Notes under the pieces: model-generated
Databases searched by the model: none
Seen by the model: the letters and a program-made list of their open reading frames with translations, nothing else
Told to the model about the DNA's origin: nothing
Made by a program: the position numbers and the translations under genes
Assembly: GCA_030407005.1 (NCBI GenBank)
Contig: JAUDYN010000007.1
Location: 2,294,001 to 2,358,000 of the forward strand
From: Desarmillaria ectypa
Taxonomy: Eukaryota > Basidiomycota > Agaricomycetes > Agaricales > Physalacriaceae
DNA: 64,000 bases
Direction of reading: 5' to 3'
Shown: positions 54,728 through 64,000 of the stretch, in pieces
How the letters are laid out: every line of letters begins with the position of its first letter
How positions within the stretch are numbered: the first letter of the stretch is position 1

Positions 54728-56190
54728 CATACTATTGTATAAATGCCGAACTTCATGCTTGTAGTAGTTTTAGTAAAGTACAGGTTAGATGTTAATGAAT
54801 GCTCGCGTTTTCTTCGCACTGGGCTCCTGAGTAAGTACTAATCATATTTATGTCAAACTGACATGTAGGAATAGACCATCTGTAATACTTAATGTCAGAG
54901 ATAATTGCTCAGTCAGGCTCGACTCATCAGGGAACGGAACATGGATTTTGACGTACTGGATGCCGCTACTGTTGCCAAAGACTATCTCACTGCTTTACCG
55001 AAGGGCTTTCGAGGTTGTCACCCGGGCTTGATGACTTTGTTTAACGAGGAGCGGAGAAAAATGTTTGGAAGCCAACTCAATGAATAGCAACAATATAAGT
55101 GTATTGTTGATATGCTGAACCATGTCAGTGTTGCAGTCTGCGGTAAGTCTACGACGCTCTGTTTCACGGCATTATCTTGACCTGGGCAGCAGCGGAAATC
55201 CTCGATACCCATCCGGCAGCCCTTCGGCTCCAATTCATCAACACTCACTGTGCTGCTCATTTAATTCTCGTCACCCAAAAGGCTATAAGGACAAACCAGA
55301 TATATGCGCCATCGAGTCCCACTATGTATCATCGTTAGAGAACACTGACGCTGGAAACTCCCAATCTGTTGGCGAAGTAAAACCGTCTACGAATGACTCG
55401 AAGAATTGACCCGACTACCTCTCGCATTCCTTGATGGAATATTAACTTCAAGGTAAAGTTATATAAGGAATGTAGAATTTATTTTGTCGGAGAGGCGCAC
55501 TGTTGGCAGACGGTGATATTCAGATATAAGGCCAACGGGTGTGTCCGGATAATCAAAGACCAATACCCATTGAATTCACGCAAGACTTGTATGTTATAAT
55601 TCTCTCTGAACGACACACCATACCTCATGGGATGCGGGATGAGCGGGGGTAGCCGGAGAACGAGGAACTTTTGGCTTAGGAGGGAAGCCGCCGGTAGTGT
55701 TACCATCATCGCCCTCGGCGGTAAAAATGAGCGTCCAATGAAGGTAGGAGACAGAATTCGAATTAGTAAGAGTGCTTGTTTACGCTGTATGTTGTTGACG
55801 TCGACAGAAACCCCTGGCGGTAGTGGATACGGAGGTCCTGGATCTGCTCAAGATGCCAGTCAGCTGTATGGTACATATCCCCTCTCGTGCGAATGGAAGT
55901 TTAGCAGATGCGAGGAGCTGCGAACAGTAATTGAATATTGATCTCACCAGATAACCTTTAATAAATCTGGCTGTCAGAGTAAACTTGCCTTGGAAGCCGC
56001 GCTCAAAATGTTTGGCTCTTCAGTGCGAAAATTTTATTGTAGACACAAGTCGACGGATCCATAAAATACATAGATAGCATGCAGCTTCAATTGATAGTCA
56101 CCTCAACAGTGCAACACTGAAAGTAAAGGGTTCAGACGACAGACGATGCAATACAATCAAATCGCAATAAAAGGCTAGAGATACAGCAAT
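54728..56190. other. Intergenic stretch with an unidentified open frame
   Basis: No gene I can name. A plus-strand stretch at about 54905-55087 reads well (ARLIRERNMDFDVLDAATVA, then DYLTALPKGFRGCHPGL, ending in LNE and a stop) and may be the last exon of an unknown gene or a gene fragment. A minus-strand segment near 55620-55735 also reads as a Gly/Pro/Lys-rich, stop-free peptide (GDDGNTTGGFPPKPKVPRSP). Neither has a supportable start or exon chain. Confidence 0.4.
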
Positions 56191-56633
56191 TTAATCGAAT
56201 AGACCGAAGCCCATGTCGTCGTCGGACTCCTCCTGCGGACGGTGTTAATCAGCAGCAAGAAAAATTACAAACAAGGAGACCAACCTTCTCTTCCTCCTTC
56301 TCCTCCTTCTTCTCTTCGGCGGCAGCAGGAGCAGCAGCACCAGATGCAGCAGCAGGGGCAGCAGCACCTCCTGCTCCACCAGAGGGAACCTGCACAGGGG
56401 TGGTGAGCAGCAGGTTGTGAAAGTATGCTAACGCGACGTACAGAGGCGAGCTTGGAAGAGCCCTCAGCAATCAATTCGTCTATGCTCTTGCCAGAGAGCT
56501 CAGAGATCAAGCTGGAGAGGCGGTCGTTGTCGGCCTCGATTCCAACAGCAGAGAGGACCTTTTTAATGTCGGCAGCGGCAGGAGAGGCATTGCCTCCGAT
56601 TTGAAGGAGCAGGTAAGCAGCGATGTAACGCAT
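56191..56633 (-). CDS. RPP2: 60S acidic ribosomal protein P2
   Basis: Stalk protein that pairs with P1 on P0 and recruits translation GTPases. Three exons: 56442-56633, 56285-56389 and 56191-56232, 112 residues. N-terminal dimerisation domain [20 protein letters not shown], segment [20 protein letters not shown], and [16 protein letters not shown]; then the Ala/Gly hinge, a Lys/Glu run, and the universal acidic tail [19 protein letters not shown] and the LIAEG motif favour P2 over P1. Divergent from the uS19 gene with 325 bp between. Confidence 0.96.
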
Positions 56634-56958
56634 CTAAGCAACAATAAGTTGCCAGCCCAAACGAAGGGTAAAATTGAGTGTACTTTTCAGATGTTTTGAG
56701 TATATACGGTTCCACAAATCACTGAGAGTACGAGTCAGTTGGTGGGAAGAAGGAAACAGAGTCGACTCACATTTAATCCTCTACAGGAGGACTTGTGGTT
56801 GCTATCCGTTCGTGAATTGATCCTGGACAAAATTTGCGGATGCGAAGTTGGTACTGTATAGTAGCACGTGATAATAAGGTTTCAGCCACACTTTCCGTAT
56901 TCGTACTCCGCCATCCCTTTCCAATTCAACGCATCGCGCAAGAAACCTCAAAATCAAG

Positions 56959-57625
56959 ATGGTACGTGCTCACCTAGCCGCTTCGACAATGATACTGACG
57001 ACGTACAGGCCGATTCAAGCGTCACTGACCCCGCTGTCGCTGCCGAGCTCAAGAAGAGAAGGACCTTTAGGACATTTTCCTACCGTGGAGTAGAACTCGA
57101 CAAGCTTCTTGACCTCAACAACGAAGAGGTTCGTCGGTAGCTGGACAGTCTGGCAATCAAGACTTATTGTATCTATGTGTAGCTCGTCGACCTCGTCCAC
57201 GCCCGTGCCCGCAGGCGCTTCAAGCGCGGTCTCAAACGCCGACCACTCGGCCTAATCAAAAAATTGCGCAAGGCCAAGAAGGAGGCGCCTCCCAATGAGA
57301 AGCCTGCCGTCGTCAAGACGCACTTGCGGGATATGATTGTGGTACCCGAGATGATTGGATCTGTTGTCGGAATATACAACGGCAAGGTACGTCTTGATTT
57401 TTTGTTAGCAACACATGTAATTGACATGTAGTTAGGTCTTCAACTCTGTTGAGATAAAGCCAGAGATGACGGGCCACTACCTTGGCGAGTTCTCCTGCTC
57501 GTACCGCCCCGTCAAGCACGGTCGTCCCGGTATCGGTGCTACTCACTCTTCCCGATTGTCAGTCTTCCTTTGGCAGCTTACACTTTCTATCACTCATGTT
57601 CTCCTCCAGCATTCCATTGAAGTAA
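56959..57625 (+). CDS. RPS15: 40S ribosomal protein S15 (uS19)
   Basis: Small-subunit head protein near the A/P site. Five exons: 56959-56961 (only the ATG), 57009-57128, 57183-57386, 57436-57557 and 57610-57625, 154 residues. Family sequence: [91 protein letters not shown], and the end IPLK. An ATG-only first exon is seen in many fungal ribosomal protein genes. Converges on the myosin gene. Confidence 0.96.
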
Positions 57626-57924
57626 AAGGAGGTCCCTACGCGCCGGAGGGCTGGCTTTATATTTCTACTATTATCCATGTCATGCTTTATGAACCAATAT
57701 TGATATGCGATTCCGGCCATCCATAAGTTGTGATCCCTCAGTTTTGCCAGCAGTCGACATGCATTACTCGCGACGGACAAAGCTGTCAATGTGACATTCG
57801 TTAGGATGTTAGTATCCAAGCGCGTCGTTATACAATACATGTTCCTGTACATAGATATGATGCTCAAGTGCATAAAATACAAGACGTGCGGTATGTAACA
57901 AAAGGGAAATAAAAAATATGATGA

Positions 57925-60900
57925 TTATTTACGAGGTGAACTTAGCGGCGAGCCTAATGCTGATGTCGGCCTGTCTAACTTATTTCGCAGGCGTTCCAGT
58001 TCATGTTGTAGCCTAAAGAAAGGTAAGTAGATTCTATGAGTACGACGATAGACGACACTCACGTCAACGCCTTCTGTTTGTAATCTCCGGCTTCTCTCTC
58101 AGCACGCCGTTTCGCAGATTGTAGGTCATTCTCCTGTGTTTGCTATAGCTACTTCAACACTCTGGCCATCATCGACAAATTAGGACATTGCTTACCATCG
58201 TGTCCATCGCCTGCCGCAGCTGCTGAATCTGACTCTCATACCCTCTACGCTCCTCTTCGAATTTAGTCCGAAGCCTCTCGCTCTCAGCCTGCTGGAACTT
58301 GGCATCACGCAAAAGTCGCGAAGCCTCGTTCTTGTTGGATGCCTGATGGAGTTGGCTAGTCAGTTCCTCAATCCGCGTGTCGGCAGCTCCCCGTCTTGAT
58401 ACAGTCGATGGCCGTGACGACGTTGCGAACGCCCTGGTTTCTAGATCCACGATGCGCACATTGAGTTCCTTCGCTTGCTTCTCAAGATTTGCCTACACGA
58501 CATAGTCAGAAAATAATAACCGTATACGTGAAAGATAGGCGTACGTTCAATCGCTCAAGTTCGGAATAATCCACTCGGCTCTTACTGAGCTTAATCTGGA
58601 ACTCGTTTGCCAACGTCTCTGCCTTCTTCATCCTTTCAAATGCGTTAGTCACCCGATCGCCTTGTTCTTCCAGTGCGCGCTCCAGGTCCTGCTTCTTAAG
58701 CTGCAGCTTCTGATACTCCCTGTCAGTGGACATCCGGTTGGTGTCGACATGGTCAATCTTGATTCCCTCGAGCTCAGCCTGTAGAGCCCGACGAGCTTTT
58801 TGCAAAAGAGCACGGTCGGCCTCAACATCGTCCAACATACTTCGGAGTTTTCGGACCTGTCCATGGAGCGTCACGATCTGCGACTGTTGTTCTGCCTGGG
58901 CTGCCGTGGAAGCTTCGTATGCCTTGGTGATGTCGTTGATCTTGGTTTCCATCCGCTCCTTTTCCTTTTTCCAACCACCGCTGTTGTATACTTCCTCGTC
59001 GAAGGTGAGCTGCAGTTCATCATAGTCCGATCGAATGTTCCGATTCTCTTCGCGGAGTCGACTCATGCTATCACGTTGTGATTGGAGCTCTGAAATCCAA
59101 GAGTGAGAAATCCAATACACAACGTGAAGCAGAAAGAGATCACCTTCACTCAATTGTGCAAGTTCAGCTGTAGAGACTAACATGAGCAGGGAGGGACTAT
59201 CGTCAACATAAGGAGCGGCAACTTACCTTGATACTTCTTTCGCGTTTGATCACCAGCAAAGTCGCTTTCCTCGAGATCCTTTTGGTGACGTGCCTTCTCG
59301 TCTTCGAGTTCTTCCACTAGCCGCTGATTGATAACCACCAGATCAGAGGATCCGTGGTTCTCATCATCAAGTCTAGCCTGGAGCTCTTGAACCCGGAGTT
59401 CCGACGCTTTCAAACGCTCTTGTAACGCCTGGTGCTGTGCAAGAGTCTCGGCGTTCGCCTTCTGCAGCTCGCTGAGAGAGCGACGGACTAGCAATAACCA
59501 TGAGCACTCATCACGGTTAAAAAACATTGATTGGCTATACCGAAGGCCTCTGCTCGAGCAGCCTTGGCTCTCTCTATCTCAGCAGCTTCAAAGCGCTCTT
59601 GGTATGTCTGCTCTTTAGCATTGTAGGACTCGATCAATGCACGCATTTCTGCGAAATTCATAAGGTGACTGCAAGGCCAGATCAATATCTACTAACCTGA
59701 TTGAGCTGCATCAGAAGTGGAGGAGGAAAGATCTTCCTCTTGAAGGCGCTTCTGCAACTGGCGTCTGGCATCTGGGATCTTGTTAGATCCATATTTGAAG
59801 ACAATATGAAATGAAACTGACTGGAGGTTTCCGCCTTGGCTTCACTGACCTGGGACCGAAGATCATCAGCTTCAGCTTCCATCCGCTTCTTGGATTCCGT
59901 CAGCTCCCTCAGCTGAGCACGCTGAGCTTCTAACTCTGCTTGGGCTGTACGCTGTTGGATGAGCTTTAGACAAGAATCAGTATTTGAACATACAAGCTTG
60001 AGGAAGAAAACCCACTAAAGCCTTCCTTGACTCCTCCAGACGAGAGTAGTTTTGTCGTTCTTCCGATATGGTATTCTGGAACTTGGTCCACATCGTTTGA
60101 ATACCATCAACCTGGGCAGACTCAGCTACGCGACGCGCTTCTGCTTCCTCTCGAAGAAGTTCTCCCAATCGAACGTTCTCCTTTGCTAGACGAGCGCGAT
60201 AGGTTTGAAGGGACTGCTTGGATCCATCACTATTCTCCAGATCAGCGGTCATGTCACGGATCGATGCCTCCAGATGCTGCCTGACTCGCTCTGAAGCTAC
60301 CATTTGAATCTCTAGAATTTGCACTTGCTGCTTGAGGGCATTGACCTGCCGGTCTGTGGAAGAATGCGCTCCATCAGGATGGGATTCTTTTCGAGGACGA
60401 GGTGCACCCTTGCGAGGAGTAACATTGGCCATGCCGTGAACAGCGTTGCCTGAGTTAGCGGATACATGCTGTGAACGAAGTGACATCTCCCGATCCAGAT
60501 CGTCATCCGCGGCTTTGAGCTCTTGAAGTAGACGAGATTGGAAAGATGAATCAACCGGCCCACTATTCATCACAAGCTGACGAAGCTCCTGGTGATGACG
60601 CTCGACACGGTCTCTGATTTTTGCGGCTAGGACCTTGGAAGACTCGGCCTCGTTCAGCTGATCCTCGAGCTGAGCAATCTGGGATTCGTACTGCCGCTGT
60701 ACTTTGGCCATGGAAGTCGGGGCTTGTGTTTCGTTGGCCAAGCGCTCCAGTTCAGTTTCGAGGTTATCCTTCGATCGCTGGACCAGAACGAGTTCCTGTT
60801 CGAATTCAGAAGCCCGACGTTCAGCATTTTGGAGCTCCCTTTGTAGACGTCGAGCCTCAGCTTCAGCGATGTCTTTATTGCGTCTCTCCCTTTCGACCTC

Positions 60901-63900
60901 TGCACGTGCTTTTGCTGTACGTTCCTCCTCGGCTTTGAGTGCTTTCTCCTTACCACGCATTCCAAGCTCTGTTTGCCGGACCAGATCCTCCGCCTCCCCA
61001 GTTAAGCGCGCCTTGGACTTCTCAAGCGAAGAAATATACAATCGCTGGCTCTGCAATTCGAGCTGAGCATCTGTCAGTTGTCGATCTGTTACCTTCTTAG
61101 CTTCCTCCAAGACGTGAACATGCTCGACGATGGTCTTGTCCTGCTTGCTTTCCAGCTGCTTGACTTCCCATTCACGTTCCTTCAGATCCTTCATCGCCTT
61201 GTTGTAATCCCTTTCCAGTTTGATGTTACGATCCTTTACAATGGAAAGTTCGGATTTCTGGGTAGAAACCGTTTGCTCCAACTTGGCACGATGAGCAACC
61301 TCTGTTTCGAGCCGCTTTTTGCTAGTTTCAAGCTTGGTCGTCTTAGCGCGTTCCGATTCGAGCATGAGGTCCTCGATGTCGTGATACTTGGTCTGAGCGG
61401 TGACTAATTGACGTTCGAAACTCTGTACAGCTGTCAATCTTCTCAACTGGCTATGAGGGAATTGAACATACCTCTTTTGCTTTACGTGCCTCTGCAAGGT
61501 GGCCTTCCGTCTCGTAGATGCGTGCCTTAAGCGACTGTAGCTCCGATTCCATGCTCCGCTTACTCTTCTCCAGCTCAGACACGCTGGACTGAAGTTGAAC
61601 TAGATGAGCCTGTGCTTCCTCCTCCCGTTTTGTCAAAGAGTCGCGTGAACCTCTCAAAGAGGACAATTCCCTCGAAGCATAGTCCAGTTCTAATTTGAGT
61701 TTGCTCTGGCTCTCCAACGCAAGACGACGAGACTCCGTTAGCTCCTGTTGTAGCTGAGATGTTTGAGACCGTAGATCGATAAGTTCTTCCTCCTTGCTCT
61801 TTTCTACCTCTGCGCGTCTCGTAGCCTCGCTCGTTTTCGCCTCCATCAGAGTCCTCAACTCATCTAATTCTTCCTGAAGCTTGATTCGAGCAGCGCTGCC
61901 TCGCAGACCTGCCTCTTTCTCCGCTTGCAACTCAGCAGAAAGAGTATCAATATCACTCTGAAGTTCAATGATCTCTTTTGACCCTGCCTCTCGCTCTTGC
62001 TTCGCTGCGTCGGTTTGTTCAAGCAAGGACGCGATTCGCTCCTCCTTCTTCTGTATCATGTTGGAGTATTCGGTGGCAGTTCTAGTCAGCTCGGCAAGCT
62101 TATCTTTGGCTTGACGGGCGTCCTCTTCCACGGCCTCTATTTGGTTCTGGAGTAGATCCCTGGCGTCCGGAATTAGTACACTATTGCAGTTGGCTCTGAT
62201 GTACTCACTTAGTCCTGATCTCAACATCAAGCTTTCCTTGCAGTTCCTTCACAATCACATCGTTACGATCATGGGCCCTAGAAAGATCCTGTTCCCTCAG
62301 CATCTTTAAGTCTTCCAGGGCTTTTTCGAGTTCATTGATCTGGCTTTGGAGAACATCGACTTCTTCCTCAGCAGCAGTCAGCTTGGCGGTCAAGTCTGTC
62401 TCTCTTGCTGACAAAAGCTTCTGGTCGCCCTCCAAGCGCACGGCGTGGCTTGTGGCTTGGTCAAATGCCTGTAAAAGGCTGGCATACTTCTCCTCATGCT
62501 CCTTCTGCAGATTCATGGCACGTTCCAGCTGGGAATCCAGTAACTCTGCATCAGCTTGCAAATCAGCGACCTCCTCCTCAAGCTCAGCCTCGCGCTTCTT
62601 GCTCCTTTCTAACAGGGTTTCTTTATCGAGACCGAGCGCGCGCTCAGCCTCGAGCTCCTCATCCACCTTTCGTTTTTCGGCCTCTAGCGCCATCTTGAGA
62701 TTTTCCAAGGCTTCACGTTCTTGTTTGTCCCGCTCGGCCCGCTCCTTGATCACGACAAGTTCCGCCTCTTTACGGCGCAGTTCTTCATCGTTTCGGGTTG
62801 CCGCAAGAAGAGGCCGGACCTGTTTGTGGAATGAACATCCACCTGAGTAGCGAAATAAGATGAATGCTGACCTTTGTGTAAAGTTGCCACCAAGGCCAAT
62901 CTCGCAATCCACCATAAACTCTTGCATTCCGCTGTATTGTCCTAATAGCAATGGCACGATTGAGAATCTTTTTAATTTGCCTGCGAGCTGTCCACATGCG
63001 TGCCACAGCTTGTAATCGAGAGAAGATATCGAACAGAAGCAAATCGCGACGTTCTTCAAGCTCAGCGAGAACGCCAGCTTTGAAGAAAATCTTTGACGTC
63101 CCAATCTTATATATCGAGTCGTCAAGGTCCAAAGTTCTGACCATGCGCCGACAAGCCTCGCGTCCATCCATATATCCGGGTGGTATGATTCCGGGCGTGA
63201 GAACCTCGTATCGCTGTCGGAACTCGACGAAAGGTAGGCGATTAGGATACCCCAACCGAGCAATTCGAATGCCTTCCAACACACCGTTACAGCGTAGCTG
63301 ATCGAGAACAAGGGGAACATCCACACGCCCAGGCTTCTTGTGGGCGTTGGGTACGATACATCTAACGAAATGAGGCTGCGTAGCCTGCAACTGCGACATC
63401 AAACTCGCTAGTTGCTCCTTATGTCTCTGTCCGACCGTTCGGAATGCTCCTTTCTTGAGACCACGTTTCTTCGCCATGGTGAACATATTGCCAGGTCCTC
63501 CCGGTCCACTGGACACTGGTAGATCAGAATACTCCGCAAAGAGACTGGCAACGTATCGCTCGGAAGACGCAGCCAAAACACGGGTGACATTGTCGTTCAA
63601 GGGATCCTTGTTCTTCTCCAGCCACCCTTCCGTTCGATACTCAACCTTTGCAGCATAATGCTGGATCAGGAAACCCTGTGCGAATCGAGCAGGTTCGTAT
63701 TTCTGCTTCCCCGGATGTTCATCATCTTCACCAGTAGCACCTGCCCAAAGACCGGTAAGCTTGTTGGTGAAGGTGAGATCGGTAGCTTTGGGCATGATAC
63801 ACTCTTCATCCAAGCAGCTCAAAATACCAATGACATTTCCTGTTGCTTCGATTAAGTCGATAGTCGGCTGAAGATCCAGTCCAAAGTTGACATAATCCCA

Positions 63901-64000
63901 ATGAATGCCTTCCCTTGTGTACTCCTCCTGTTCCAGGACGAACATGTGATGATTGAAGAATTGCTGCAGCTTCTCGTTGGTATAATTAATCAGAAGCTGC
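57925..64000 (-). CDS. Class II myosin heavy chain, 3' part (partial)
   Basis: Runs off the right edge, so the N-terminal motor is missing from view. Visible order from 64000 down: motor segments NYTNEKLQQFFNHHMFVLEQ and GIHWDYVNFGLDLQPTIDLI (relay region); HFVRCIVPNAHKKPG, LDQLRCNGVLEGIRI (SH helix), ARLGYPNR; converter KIGTSKIFFKAGVLAELEE; neck with IQ-like QAVARMWTARR and AIRTIQRNARVYGGLRDWPW; then more than 1,100 residues of coiled coil in many exons, interrupted by a short non-helical patch near 60400-60470 (MANVTPRKGAPRPRKE). The last exon (57925-58012) ends in Ser/Pro-rich ALGSPLSSPRK. This is the fungal Myo2-type motor for the cytokinetic ring and septation. Stop codon at 57925-57927. 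Confidence 0.93.

Noticed and set aside
58726..62850. Ser/Arg-rich plus-strand frames over the myosin tail
   Set aside because: Antisense readings of Glu/Lys/Leu-rich coiled coil commonly stay open; no independent support.

Overview
This window is nuclear DNA from a filamentous basidiomycete, most likely an Agaricomycete (mushroom-forming fungus). That inference rests on dense genes carrying many ~46-60 nt GT-AG introns (about 28 in one ABC transporter gene), very short intergenic spaces, a DUF6534-type seven-helix membrane protein and a coiled-coil F-box-like protein, both typical of that class, and a Ty3/gypsy chromodomain retroelement decayed by C-to-T change. Exon coordinates were worked out by hand from splice signals and reading-frame continuity. 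Where several joins were possible I say so.

Left edge (1 to about 7.95 kb): an AT-rich block with almost no CG dinucleotides. It holds a dead Ty3/gypsy element between two diverged LTRs, followed by 2.2 kb of similarly decayed DNA with no convincing gene.

Core (8.05-46.3 kb): a tightly packed run of mostly conserved genes. In order they encode RIO1 kinase (-), makorin E3 ligase (+), Erv1 sulfhydryl oxidase (-), complex I subunit NDUFS5 (+), Atg18 (-), a two-domain glycosyltransferase (-), Rad4/Dpb11 (+), casein kinase 2 beta (-), Dbp9 helicase (+), glycogen debranching enzyme (+), an ABCC transporter (+), SAGA subunit Sgf73 (-), an LYR-type protein (-), an FAD monooxygenase (+), TAF10 (-), mitochondrial uL29m (+) and a Zn2Cys6 transcription factor (+). 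Many neighbours are divergent pairs separated by only 66-155 bp.

Disturbed region (46.3-56.2 kb): a coiled-coil F-box-like gene that looks damaged; a U2AF large-subunit gene that stops inside its second RRM and lacks the C-terminal UHM domain; about 2 kb with a local direct repeat and a second copy of a repeat also present in the left AT-rich block; and a DUF6534 membrane protein gene. This looks like a rearrangement zone.

Right edge (56.2-64 kb): divergent ribosomal protein genes (P2 on -, uS19/S15 on +), then the 3' part of a class II myosin heavy chain gene (-) that runs off the window.

Themes: ribosome biogenesis and translation (RIO1, Dbp9, uL29m, P2, S15), mitochondrial intermembrane-space folding (Erv1, NDUFS5), and SAGA/TFIID (Sgf73, TAF10). 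I found no rRNA, tRNA, CRISPR or biosynthetic cluster. The most noteworthy observations are the truncated U2AF2, non-canonical splice sites (several GC-AG, one apparent GA-AG in an ABC ATPase exon), 8-11 nt microexons, and the sharp CpG-poor block.
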